64,000 nucleotides of DNA from Pseudomonas avellanae BPIC 631 (GTDB lineage: Bacteria; Pseudomonadota; Gammaproteobacteria; Pseudomonadales; Pseudomonadaceae), in assembly GCF_000444135.1 (NCBI RefSeq), contig NZ_ATDK01000221.1, positions 1 through 64,000 on the forward strand, in the 5' to 3' direction. The position numbers and the translations under genes were made by a program. The notes beneath the pieces were generated by a model. It worked only from the letters and a program-made list of their open reading frames with translations. It was not told the origin of the DNA and made no database searches. Shown here in pieces: positions 55,835-64,000 of this stretch (position 1 is its first letter; every line of letters starts with the position of its first letter).

Positions 55835-57100
55835 ATGTATCTGTTTCGTCTGGCCCTCGCCAGCCTGGCCAATCGCCGCTTTACTGCCTTTCTCACGGCC
55901 TTCGCCATTGCCCTTTCGGTCTGCCTGTTACTGGCCGTCGAACGGGTGCGCACCGAAGCCCGTGCCAGCTTCGCCAGCACCATCAGCGGCACCGACCTGA
56001 TCGTCGGCGCGCGCTCCGGCTCGCTCAATCTGTTGCTGTATTCGGTGTTCCGCATCGGCAACGCCACCAACAACATTCGCTGGGACAGCTTCGAGCACTT
56101 TGCCCAAAGCAAACAGGTCAAATGGGCGATACCGGTTTCGCTGGGTGACTCGCACCGTGGTTACCGGGTGATGGGCACCAACGAGTCGTACTTCGAGCAT
56201 TATCAGTTTGGCCGCCAGCAGCACCTGCAAATGGCTGAAGGCCGTGAGTTTCAGACCGATCCTTTTGAGGTTGTCCTCGGCTCGGAAGTCGCCAGAGCGT
56301 TGCATTACAAGCTGGGTGACAAGCTGGTTCTGGCGCACGGCGTTGCAGCGATCAGCCTGGTCAAGCACGACGACAAGCCGTTCACCGTGGTAGGCATCCT
56401 CAAGCCTACTGCCACGCCGGTGGATCGCACACTGCACATCAGCCTGGGTGGCATGGAAGCCATCCATATCGATTGGCACAACGGCGCGCCGGCCAGGGGC
56501 AACGAACGCATTTCAGCCGATCAGGCGCGCAACATGGACCTGACGCCCACGGCGATTACTGCGTTCATGCTGGGCCTGAACAGCAAGATTTCAACGTTCA
56601 GCCTGCAACGCGAGATCAACGAGTACCGCGGCGAGCCGATGCTGGCGATTCTCCCGGGCGTGGCCTTGCAGGAGCTGTGGAGCCTGATGGGCACCGCTGA
56701 AAAGGCGCTGTTCGTGATTTCGTTGTTTGTGGTGCTGACCGGGCTGATCGGTATGCTGACCGCGATCCTCACCAGCCTTAACGAACGACGTCGGGAAATG
56801 GCCATCCTGCGCTCGGTCGGCGCGCGGCCCTGGCATATCGCAAGCCTGCTTATACTGGAGGCCTTCGCCCTGGCGTTGGCCGGTGTGGTCAGTGGCCTTG
56901 CGCTGCTCTATATCGGCATTTTCGCGGCCCACGACTACGTGCTCGAGAACTACGGCTTATACCTGTCGTCTATGCCACCTGGCCAATATGAATGGACTTT
57001 ACTGGGTGGCATTCTCGGTTGCGCGCTGTTGATGGGAACCGTGCCAGCCTGGCGAGCCTACAGGCAGTCACTGGCCGATGGACTGTCGATTCGTTTATGA
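55835..57100 (+). CDS. ABC transporter permease, MacB/FtsX type
   Basis: A 421-residue permease with an N-terminal helix, a large periplasmic domain (about residues 45-270) and three C-terminal helices, of the FtsX/MacB architecture. E-R-R-R-E-M-A-I-L-R-S-V-G-A-R-P is the coupling region. Starts 1 bp after the ATPase. Its substrate is unknown. Confidence 0.87.
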   Translation: MYLFRLALASLANRRFTAFLTAFAIALSVCLLLAVERVRTEARASFASTISGTDLIVGARSGSLNLLLYSVFRIGNATNNIRWDSFEHFAQSKQVKWAIPVSLGDSHRGYRVMGTNESYFEHYQFGRQQHLQMAEGREFQTDPFEVVLGSEVARALHYKLGDKLVLAHGVAAISLVKHDDKPFTVVGILKPTATPVDRTLHISLGGMEAIHIDWHNGAPARGNERISADQARNMDLTPTAITAFMLGLNSKISTFSLQREINEYRGEPMLAILPGVALQELWSLMGTAEKALFVISLFVVLTGLIGMLTAILTSLNERRREMAILRSVGARPWHIASLLILEAFALALAGVVSGLALLYIGIFAAHDYVLENYGLYLSSMPPGQYEWTLLGGILGCALLMGTVPAWRAYRQSLADGLSIRL

Positions 57101-57108
57101 GGACCTTC

Positions 57109-57633
57109 ATGATGCGGCGCATGCTACTCACTTTGCTGCTCTCGGTTACCACTCAGGTGTGGGCCGCCGAGCCGCGTGAACTGACCTGGAATGACATGAT
57201 TCCGCCCGATGCACCCGTGGTGAAGCCGATAACGGCACCCATACACGATATGTCCAAGCTGTCCGATGCACTGGCCATGGAGGCAGCGCCTGCGGCCCAT
57301 CAACTGGCACCGCATGCGCCAGTGGTCAAGGCACTGGATGGCAAACTGGTGCGTTTACCGGGCTACATCGTACCGCTCGAAGTCAGTGAGGAAGGCAGAG
57401 TGACGGAGTTTTTGCTGGTGCCGTATTTCGGCGCCTGCATCCATGTGCCGCCGCCGCCAGCGAACCAGATCGTGCATGTCACGAGTGAGCTGGGCGTGAA
57501 GGTCGATGAGCTGTATCAGCCGTACTGGATCGAAGGACCGATGCAGGCCAAGTCGTCGACCAGCGAACTGGCAGAAGCGGGTTATCAGATGCAGGCAGAC
57601 AAGATTCTTGTCTACGAGTTGCCCGATTCATAA
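57109..57633 (+). CDS. DUF3299 exported protein
   Basis: A 174-residue protein with a signal peptide (cleavage near W-A-A) and the DUF3299 core: W-N-D-M-I-P-P near the start, L-P-G-Y-I-V-P-L, and Y-F-G-A-C-I-H-V-P-P-P-P-A-N-Q. The ATG at 57109 has GAGGA 6 bp upstream; one at 57097 overlaps the permease stop. It may work with the upstream transporter in metal or cofactor handling. Confidence 0.8.
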   Translation: MMRRMLLTLLLSVTTQVWAAEPRELTWNDMIPPDAPVVKPITAPIHDMSKLSDALAMEAAPAAHQLAPHAPVVKALDGKLVRLPGYIVPLEVSEEGRVTEFLLVPYFGACIHVPPPPANQIVHVTSELGVKVDELYQPYWIEGPMQAKSSTSELAEAGYQMQADKILVYELPDS

Positions 57634-57736
57634 GGATGACGGGGTTCCCAGCGATTTCATTGAGCTGAGTCAAAGTCGCCGCTCGACAGCGCTTTAACAT
57701 TCCGCCCATAAATTTTGACTGATCCCTGGAGCCTCC

Positions 57737-58423
57737 ATGAACAAGCATCTGCTACGCGCGTCTCTTGCCGCGCTTGCCCTCACAGACCCGGTCGCGGCTA
57801 ACGCCTACGAGAAAGGCGACTTCATCGTTCGCGCCGGTGCCGCCCACGTCCAGCCCAACGAAGACAGCGGTGAAGTCCGCCTGGACGGTGCCAAGGTTTC
57901 CGGCACCAAATCGACGCTGGATGGCGATACTCAGCTGGGCCTGACGTTCGCTTACATGCTGACCAACCATATCGGCATCGAGCTGCTGGCTGCCACGCCG
58001 TTCAACCACACTGTATCAGTCAAGGGCCTGGGCCCCGGGCTTGACGGCAAACTGGCCGATGTCAAACATCTGCCGCCAACCCTGTCGCTGCAATACTACC
58101 CGATGGAGCCTTCGTCCAGATTCCAGCCGTATGCGGGCGTGGGCATCAACTACACCACCTTCTTCGACAATGACCTGACCAGCGACCGCAAGAGTCAGGG
58201 TTTCAGCAACCTCAAACTCAAGGACTCGGTCGGCCTGGCCGCTCAGTTGGGCATGGACTACATGATTACCGACAACGTACTGGTCAACGCCTCGGTCTGG
58301 TACGTGGATATCGACACCAAAGCGACAGTGGACGGCCCTTCTGCGCTGGCAGTCGGCCAGACCAAAGTCGATGTGGACATCGACCCGTGGGTGTACATGG
58401 TCGGTGTGGGTTACAAGTTCTGA
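57737..58423 (+). CDS. oprG: Outer membrane protein OprG (OmpW family)
   Basis: A 228-residue eight-strand outer-membrane beta-barrel of the OmpW/OprG type. A signal peptide (cleavage near A-N-A) is followed by D-F-I-V-R-A-G-A-A-H-V-Q-P, N-H-I-G-I-E-L-L-A and the terminal W-V-Y-M-V-G-V-G-Y-K-F, with the aromatic last residue needed for BAM assembly. OprG passes small amino acids or hydrophobic compounds. Confidence 0.92.
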   Translation: MNKHLLRASLAALALTDPVAANAYEKGDFIVRAGAAHVQPNEDSGEVRLDGAKVSGTKSTLDGDTQLGLTFAYMLTNHIGIELLAATPFNHTVSVKGLGPGLDGKLADVKHLPPTLSLQYYPMEPSSRFQPYAGVGINYTTFFDNDLTSDRKSQGFSNLKLKDSVGLAAQLGMDYMITDNVLVNASVWYVDIDTKATVDGPSALAVGQTKVDVDIDPWVYMVGVGYKF

Positions 58424-58452
58424 CCTGCACATTTTCAAACGCTACACACAAG

Positions 58453-58484
58453 AAGGCACCCTTATCGGGTGCCTTTGTTTTTTG
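58453..58484 (+). terminator. Rho-independent terminator after oprG
   Basis: GGCACCC (58455-58461) pairs with GGGTGCC (58467-58473) around a 5-base loop, followed by TTTGTTTTTT. It is the clearest terminator in the window, 32 bp after the stop codon. Confidence 0.9.
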
Positions 58485-58518
58485 TGGGACTTTGATAGTT
58501 CATTTCGAAGTAACGGAG

Positions 58519-58701
58519 TATCGTCTTCGCGGACAAGTCCGCTCCTACGCGTACTCACGGTATTCTGTAGGAGCGAACTTGTTCGCGAATAGGCAGTTAC
58601 AGTCGATGCACTTTCCGCGTCTGGAATATCGTCTTCGCGGACAAGTCCGCTCCTACATCGAGAGATCGCGGATAGGCGACGCATCGCCCGGTCCGCTCCT
58701 G
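58519..58701. repeat. REP cluster between oprG and the epimerase gene
   Basis: Three REP palindromes (58524-58548 minus-like, 58567-58589 plus-like, 58633-58656 minus-like) and a damaged fourth one (58665-58701) lie here. A 30-base stretch is identical at 58519-58548 and 58627-58656. The first two face each other as a REPIN and the third is a direct repeat of the first. Confidence 0.8.
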
Positions 58702-58704
58702 CAT

Positions 58705-59634
58705 TCACTGCCCTATCAGCAACTCAAGCCCGCGCTTCAAGGGAGTGACTTCGTCGAGGGTGAAGTGCTCCAGCAGGCGCTGATTACTGGCGCGGGAGTG
58801 TTTGATGTCTCCCGAACGCGGCGCCTGATAGGTGACTTGTGGCTGTTTGCCAACCACTTGCGAAAGTGCCGACAACAGCTCATTGAGCGAGGTGGTGTTG
58901 TTCAATCCGACGTTGATCGCGCCTTCGATGGCGCTGTCTCGTGACAGGGCTTGCAACAGCAGTTTGAGCAGGTCGCCCACGTAGAAGAAATCGCGCGTCT
59001 GCTCGCCATCGCCAAACACGAGGATCGGCAGGCCGTTCTGGAGGCGCTCGGCAAAGATGCTGATGACGCCGGAATACGGCGACGACGGGTCCTGGCGCGG
59101 GCCGAAGATGTTGAAGAAGCGAAAGATCACCGGCTCCAGGCCATGCTGGCGGCGGTAGAAGTCCAGGTAGAACTCGCTGGCCAGTTTGTCCGAAGCATAA
59201 GGGGTCAGCGGTGCTTTGGTGGTGTCTTCGGTGATCGCTTCGCCTTCGCCGTTGTTGCCGTAAACCGCTGCGCTGGACGCGAAGATCACCCGCTTGATAC
59301 CGGCCTCGCGCATCGCTTCGCAGACATTCAGCGTGCCGATGAAATTGCTTTGATGGGTGCGCACCGGGTCATCGACTGACGCCTGCACCGAGGCCACCGC
59401 AGCCAGGTGCACGACCGCCTTACAACCCTGCGCCACGCGCTTGACCAGCTCGGCATCGGCCACATCACCTTCGATCAGTTCAACCCGTGGATTATCCAGC
59501 GGCAGGTTGCTGCGCTTACCCGCCGAAAGGTTGTCGAGGATGCGCACGCTGTGCCCGCTGGCGAGCAATGCGTCGGTCAGGTGCGAGCCGATGAAACCCG
59601 CACCTCCGGTGATCAGAACAGGAGCGTCAGACAT
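58705..59634 (-). CDS. NAD-dependent epimerase/dehydratase, GalE-like
   Basis: A 309-residue extended SDR. The nucleotide loop is G-G-A-G-F-I-G-S-H near residue 10, the Ser/Thr site is F-A-S-S-A-A-V-Y-G and the catalytic Tyr/Lys pair is Y-A-S-D-K. It should act on a UDP- or similar sugar in envelope glycan synthesis. It overlaps the next gene by 8 bp. Confidence 0.87.
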   Translation of the reverse strand: MSDAPVLITGGAGFIGSHLTDALLASGHSVRILDNLSAGKRSNLPLDNPRVELIEGDVADAELVKRVAQGCKAVVHLAAVASVQASVDDPVRTHQSNFIGTLNVCEAMREAGIKRVIFASSAAVYGNNGEGEAITEDTTKAPLTPYASDKLASEFYLDFYRRQHGLEPVIFRFFNIFGPRQDPSSPYSGVISIFAERLQNGLPILVFGDGEQTRDFFYVGDLLKLLLQALSRDSAIEGAINVGLNNTTSLNELLSALSQVVGKQPQVTYQAPRSGDIKHSRASNQRLLEHFTLDEVTPLKRGLELLIGQ

Positions 59635-60511
59635 GTCGATAATACCGATCCAGCAGGCTTGGCAAGCCGGCCCGCCAGGCGCGGGGCTTGATGCCGAAAG
59701 TGTGGAGAATTTTCTTGCAGGCGAGTACCGCGTGTTGCGGCTCTTCGGCTGCGTCGGGACGCGCGGCATGCGCCTGCGCGGTAGGCGATTCGATAGCCAG
59801 CGGGTGCAGCAGGCGCGCTTCGGTGAGTACCGCCTGACCCAGTGCCAGCGGCGTGGTCGCCTCATGGCCGGCATAGTGGTAAGTACCCCACAACGGCGCT
59901 TCGCAATCGAGTTGCTTGATCACCGAAATGATCACCCGCGCGGCGTCGTCGACCGGCGTCGGGTTGCCACGTCGGTCATCGGCCAGCAGCAATTCGCCGG
60001 GCTCTTTGGCACGCGACAGAAAGCGGCCCAGTACGCCGTCGGCGCTGTCATCCAGCAGCCAGCCGAAACGTACCAGCACATGTTGCGGGCAGGTCGCGCG
60101 CACGCTTTGTTCGATACGCCACAGCGCCTGGCCGCGCAGGCCCAATGGCACAGGTTCGTCTTTTTCGCTGTAGGCGGTCGCACGCGAGCCATCGAACACG
60201 CGATAGCTGGACGGCTGGACCAGAGTGATGTTGTGGTGCTGACACAGTTCGGCCAGGCGCTCGACAGAGCGTTCCTGGTGGGTCAGACGCGCTTCGCTCA
60301 CGGTCTCCGCCTGAAACCAGTCGAAGTAGTAAGCAAGGTTGATCAGGGCATCGGGACGGGTGTCGTCAAGCAGTTGCGTGAGGCTCGCCGCATCCCAGCC
60401 GTCTTGCGGTGGACGTGGTGCGAGGAAACCAATGTTTTCCTCGGCACCCAGACGAATCAGCGCCTGCCCGAGGGCATTCCCGCCGCCCAACAGCATAAGG
60501 CGCATTCGCAT
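59627..60511 (-). CDS. RmlD-like sugar nucleotide-binding protein
   Basis: A 294-residue protein with an N-terminal dinucleotide fold (L-L-G-G-G-N-A-L-G-Q-A) and RmlD-type segments: I-N-L-A-Y-Y, Q-P-S-S-Y-R-V-F-D-G, R-F-G-W-L-L-D. The usual Y-x-x-x-K catalytic pair is not seen, so it may not be a true dehydratase/reductase. It is followed by the epimerase with overlap. Confidence 0.75.
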   Translation of the reverse strand: MRMRLMLLGGGNALGQALIRLGAEENIGFLAPRPPQDGWDAASLTQLLDDTRPDALINLAYYFDWFQAETVSEARLTHQERSVERLAELCQHHNITLVQPSSYRVFDGSRATAYSEKDEPVPLGLRGQALWRIEQSVRATCPQHVLVRFGWLLDDSADGVLGRFLSRAKEPGELLLADDRRGNPTPVDDAARVIISVIKQLDCEAPLWGTYHYAGHEATTPLALGQAVLTEARLLHPLAIESPTAQAHAARPDAAEEPQHAVLACKKILHTFGIKPRAWRAGLPSLLDRYYRHV

Positions 60512-60669
60512 AGAGTCAGCAGGCTCGGTGTCAGATAATCAAACGAACAATCAAAAACGCCTGCAAACATAACACGTTGACTGCCAACCCCCAACAGTTG
60601 CGCAGCCTCGCCGGTTAATGACGCCAAAACAAGGCGTTACAGCGCCTCCCTCAAGCCCGTCGCTATCAG

Positions 60670-62952
60670 TTATTGAGCCGCAGGCCCTGGCGCGCCGCCC
60701 CCCTTGGGCAGACCCAGCGGTGCTGGCGCAGGTGCAGAAGGTGTGGCAGCAGCAGGGTCCGACGGCGCAGGAGGCCCTTCGGGTTCGGCGCCCGCTTGTG
60801 GATTGTTGAAGCCAGGCCCCATGACCATCTGTGGATAAGTCTGTGAGAAATGTACAGTCGGAGTTTTATCCACAAGCCGCTTGAGACGCTCGTTGAAGGC
60901 GCGCCCCACTGCGTACTGACCACCGGAAGAGGTACGGAATTGCGCGGTCAGCACCATGCCGTTGAGGTTCATGCTGTCTACGCCGAATACCTCCAGCGGC
61001 CCTTGCAGGTTGTGCTTGAGCAGAATGTCATCGGTGATCGACTGCCCGGTTTCGCGGATCAGAGCCAGCGCATCGTCGATATCGGAGTCGTAGGTGAACT
61101 GCACCGAGAAGAACGCATAGGCGAATTGTCGCGACTGGTTGGTGACCGCCTTGATCTGCCCGAACGGCACAGAGTGGACGAAGCCTTTGCCGTCACGCAG
61201 GCGCACGGTGCGAATGGTCAGGCTTTCAACCGAGCCGGAATGGCCGGTGCTGAGCACCACCCAGTCGCCCACCGAGAAGGTGTCTTCGATGATGATGAAC
61301 AGGCCGGTGATGACGTCCTGCACCAGTTGTTGCGAACCAAAACCGATGGCCAGACCGACCACCCCGGCACCCGCCAGCAGCGGCGCGACGTTGATGCCCA
61401 GATTGGCCATGGTGGTGATCGCGCAGATCACCACCAGAATGATTTTAACGGCGTTGCGCAGCAGCGGCAGGATGGTCTTGATGCGCGTGCTCGGCTGGCG
61501 GCCGCTGCGATGGTTGACCGGCGGTTTGAGGGCTTCCTGAATCGCGGTGTCGAGCACCACCCACAGCAACCAGGTGACCACAAATATCAGGCCGATGCTG
61601 CTCAACGAGTCGCTGATCACCCGGCCCAGAGTATTGCGCTGGGCAAACTCGAACATCGAGAAGCCCCAGATACGCCCCAATACCTCAATGAACGTGATGG
61701 CCAGCGCAATGCGCACCACCGCATACAGCAGGCTCAGCAGGCGCGCCTTGTACACATGGCCGCCGCGCCCCAGAGATTCGTTCGGTTTGAACAGGTGCTG
61801 GAAGACCGTACTCAAAAACACTGTGGCGATCAGCAGAATGGTCGTGAACAACGCGCAACGCAGCGCTTCCTGACTGTCTTCACCGGCACCGATGAGGTTG
61901 ATCGCCGAGACCAGAATCATCAGCAGAATAGGTAGGTGCCACAGGTTGGAGAATATTTTCAGCGACTGTTGCAGTGCAGGTCGTTGCAAGCGGCTGCCCA
62001 ACGAACGGTTACGAATCAGGTGCGCGACCGGGCGACGTACCTTGATGATCAGCATGCAGAACACCACCGAGGCAAACAGCCCGGTGAACACTGCAACGCT
62101 GGTGGTCACGTTACTGCCCAGTTGGCGGGCGATCTGCGGGCTGGTTAGTGCATCGCTCAGCGCCGCCAGAAAGCCGACCACAAACAAGGGCCTTGGCGCG
62201 TAGCGGCGGATCATGCGCACCGCAGCGCGCTTGTGCCCGGAGTTGAACATCACGATCACACAGAGCAGCACCGAGGTGGACACGATGCCGCTGCTGGTCG
62301 CGTAGGCAAAACACAGCGCCAGCGCACGGCCGACCGATGCCGGCATGAAGTGGCTGACGTACAGGGTCAACGGCAGGCAGATGATCGCCGGCAATGTGAA
62401 CGGCAAGACGTATTTGAGCAGCGCCTGGCTGCGCTCGCGAACGTGGATAAAGTTGGTTCGGCACAGGCGAACGGCGAGGAAGCGTCCGAGGGTCGTCAGC
62501 ACCGCGAACGAGCCGATCCATACAAACGACAGGGCAAGAAAGTCGCCCACGACACTCCACGGAGAGCGCGTCGTGCGTTTGTTGACCAGCTTTTCCAGTT
62601 CATCGGCTGCGCGGTCGGCGCGCAATCGCCAAGCATCGAACAGGTTGTCGTCCAGATTGAGCTTTTCCTGGACGTCATCAATGCCGGAGCTGATGGCCCC
62701 AAGCAAACCGCCCTGCACCAGAAGCTCGGCGGCCGTATCGGCTGTGGCAGGGTCGGCAGCAGCGTCTGACTTGGAATCGGTTTTTTCAGCGGCCTTTTCA
62801 TCCGGCTTGGGCGCTGCTTTGTCAGCAGCCTTGTCATCGGCTGGCACCGCAGCGCCCATGGGCAGTGCAGGAACATCGGCCGCTTGAAGAGTGAAACTGC
62901 CTGCGAACAACAACAGACCCGACAGGATCAGGATTTTCAGCTGAGACGCCAC
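60670..62952 (-). CDS. Large MscS-family mechanosensitive channel
   Basis: A 760-residue channel of the long MscS type. A signal peptide and an Ala/Lys/Asp-rich low-complexity region (residues 25-80) precede about nine or ten membrane segments. The MscS pore helix and beta domain follow (G-V-V-G-L-A-I-G-F-G-S-Q-Q-L-V-Q-D, F-S-V-G-D-W-V near residues 560-600), and the C-terminus is Pro/Ala-rich. Opens under hypo-osmotic stretch. Confidence 0.87.
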   Translation of the reverse strand: MASQLKILILSGLLLFAGSFTLQAADVPALPMGAAVPADDKAADKAAPKPDEKAAEKTDSKSDAAADPATADTAAELLVQGGLLGAISSGIDDVQEKLNLDDNLFDAWRLRADRAADELEKLVNKRTTRSPWSVVGDFLALSFVWIGSFAVLTTLGRFLAVRLCRTNFIHVRERSQALLKYVLPFTLPAIICLPLTLYVSHFMPASVGRALALCFAYATSSGIVSTSVLLCVIVMFNSGHKRAAVRMIRRYAPRPLFVVGFLAALSDALTSPQIARQLGSNVTTSVAVFTGLFASVVFCMLIIKVRRPVAHLIRNRSLGSRLQRPALQQSLKIFSNLWHLPILLMILVSAINLIGAGEDSQEALRCALFTTILLIATVFLSTVFQHLFKPNESLGRGGHVYKARLLSLLYAVVRIALAITFIEVLGRIWGFSMFEFAQRNTLGRVISDSLSSIGLIFVVTWLLWVVLDTAIQEALKPPVNHRSGRQPSTRIKTILPLLRNAVKIILVVICAITTMANLGINVAPLLAGAGVVGLAIGFGSQQLVQDVITGLFIIIEDTFSVGDWVVLSTGHSGSVESLTIRTVRLRDGKGFVHSVPFGQIKAVTNQSRQFAYAFFSVQFTYDSDIDDALALIRETGQSITDDILLKHNLQGPLEVFGVDSMNLNGMVLTAQFRTSSGGQYAVGRAFNERLKRLVDKTPTVHFSQTYPQMVMGPGFNNPQAGAEPEGPPAPSDPAAATPSAPAPAPLGLPKGGGAPGPAAQ

Positions 62953-63208
62953 GCAGTTCTCCTTAAATGGACAGGTCCGGGGGCTTTAGTCCCAAGGAAC
63001 TGATTCCCGTTTGCCCGGCAAGTTCGGTTCCGGAAGGCAAATACGGTGAGCCAATGTTTCAAAAGCCGCCTTGGCAGCGTGCATTTAGTCTTCCCGGCTG
63101 AACTATGCAAAGGGCTGAATGCCGGAATTATCGGGAGCTGCCAAATGCGTCGTTAAATCTGTCCGCAATGGCGCTGCGCCGACCAATCCGACATCGAGAG
63201 GAATCTGC
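62953..63208. other. Divergent region between MscS gene and hydrolase gene
   Basis: A gap of 256 bp. No gene or repeat is recognised. It must hold the promoters of both flanking genes; a GAGAGGA site precedes the hydrolase ATG at 63209. Confidence 0.4.
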
Positions 63209-64000
63209 ATGAGCACGTTCACCACACAAGATGGCACCGAGATCTATTACAAGGACTGGGGTACGGGCAAGCCGGTGCTGTTCAGTCACGGCTGGCCGCT
63301 GGATGCGGACATGTGGGAATACCAGATGGAATACCTCAGCAGCCGCGGTTACCGCACCATTGCCTACGACCGCCGCGGCTTCGGTCGGTCCAGCCAGCCG
63401 TGGACGGGCTATGACTACGACACCTTCGCCGACGACCTTGCCGCATTGATCGAGCACCTCGACCTGCGCGACGTGACACTGGTCGGTTTCTCGATGGGCG
63501 GCGGCGACGTGACGCGCTACATCGCCAAATACGGCAGCGAGCGGGTCGCCAAACTGGCCTTGTTGGGCTCGGTGACGCCGTTTTTCCTCAAGACCGAAGA
63601 CAACCCGGAAGGCGTCGACAAGTCAGTCTTCGACGGGATCATGGACGGTTTGCTGAAAGACCGTGCGCAGTTCATCTCTGACTTTGCCACTGCGTTTTAC
63701 GGCATCAACCATGGCCAGAAAGTCTCCGAGGGCGTACTGACCCAGACGCTTAACATCGCCCTGCTTGCCTCGCTGAAAGGCACGCTGGATTGCGTCACCG
63801 CGTTCTCGGCAACGGACTTCCGTGCTGACATGGCGAAAATCGATGTGCCGACCCTGGTGATCCACGGTGATGACGATCAGGTGGTGCCCTTCGAGGCCTC
63901 GGGCAAACGTGCTACCGAACTGATCGAGGGTGCCAAACTGAACGTCTATTCAGGCGCACCGCATGGCTTTGCCGTGACTCATGCACAGCAGCTGAACGTG
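63209..64000 (+). CDS. Alpha/beta hydrolase, non-haem chloroperoxidase-like (cut by window end)
   Basis: The first 264 residues are open and run off the window; the family is about 275 residues, so only the tail is missing. The nucleophile elbow G-F-S-M-G-G-G-D lies near residue 95, the H-G-W-P-L oxyanion region near 31, the acid in H-G-D-D-D-Q-V-V-P and the catalytic His in A-P-H-G-F-A. Such enzymes are esterases/perhydrolases. Confidence 0.87.
   Translation, partial: MSTFTTQDGTEIYYKDWGTGKPVLFSHGWPLDADMWEYQMEYLSSRGYRTIAYDRRGFGRSSQPWTGYDYDTFADDLAALIEHLDLRDVTLVGFSMGGGDVTRYIAKYGSERVAKLALLGSVTPFFLKTEDNPEGVDKSVFDGIMDGLLKDRAQFISDFATAFYGINHGQKVSEGVLTQTLNIALLASLKGTLDCVTAFSATDFRADMAKIDVPTLVIHGDDDQVVPFEASGKRATELIEGAKLNVYSGAPHGFAVTHAQQLNV

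Overview
The window is chromosomal DNA of a Pseudomonas, most likely of the P. syringae group. The evidence is high GC, dense short operons, pseudomonad-type REP/REPIN palindromes in several gaps, and long stretches that (from memory) follow the P. aeruginosa PAO1 order: Lon-domain protein, lrgBA, maoC, MORN/C13 peptidase, ubiX, mpl, exaC, eutBC, dedA, mtfA, ppa on the left; xseB, ispA, dxs, ribA, thiL, nusB, ribH, ribBA, ribC, ribD, nrdR, cnoX, zinc-responsive operon, oprG, epimerase pair on the right. No rRNA, tRNA, CRISPR array or complete insertion sequence was seen.

Layout. 1-7.8 kb: a BASS-type transporter, an alpha/beta hydrolase, a divergent thiolase versus FabG4-like reductase plus MaoC set, a MazG-like pyrophosphohydrolase and cmoM. 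7.8-16.7 kb: two tandem DUF4136 lipoproteins, a Lon-N protein with lrgBA, a MaoC hydratase, a MORN-repeat C13 peptidase lipoprotein, a short oxidoreductase, then yceK-ubiX-mpl on the minus strand. 16.9-24 kb: ethanolamine catabolism (aldehyde dehydrogenase, eutB, eutC) without permease or regulator, then GNAT, DedA, MtfA and Ppa.

24-39.7 kb is accessory. It opens with a LexA/CI-like repressor whose catalytic Lys is Arg. It continues with a DarTG module that has lost most of DarT, and a convergent HigBA-type module that has lost the N-terminal half of its toxin, so two antitoxins survive beside two broken toxins. Next come a frameshifted autotransporter coupled to a lipoprotein hydrolase, and an eight-gene minus-strand surface-glycan locus (Wzm/Wzt-type ABC exporter, two nucleotidyltransferase-like proteins, a GDPD-like phosphodiesterase, a HAD phosphatase, a cupin and a WavE-like protein). 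YghU and an orphan YhcG-type PDDEXK nuclease close the region.

39.7-64 kb returns to core genome: metC-like, xseB-ispA-dxs (isoprenoid precursors), a minus-strand riboflavin/thiamine block (ribA, thiL, nusB, ribH, ribBA, ribC, ribD, nrdR) in which the usual pgpA after thiL is absent, then a lipoprotein/methyltransferase pair and cnoX. A ZrgA-like/ABC/DUF3299 operon, probably under Zur control, precedes oprG, a REP cluster, two sugar-nucleotide dehydratase/epimerase-like proteins, a large MscS channel and a chloroperoxidase-like hydrolase cut by the window end.
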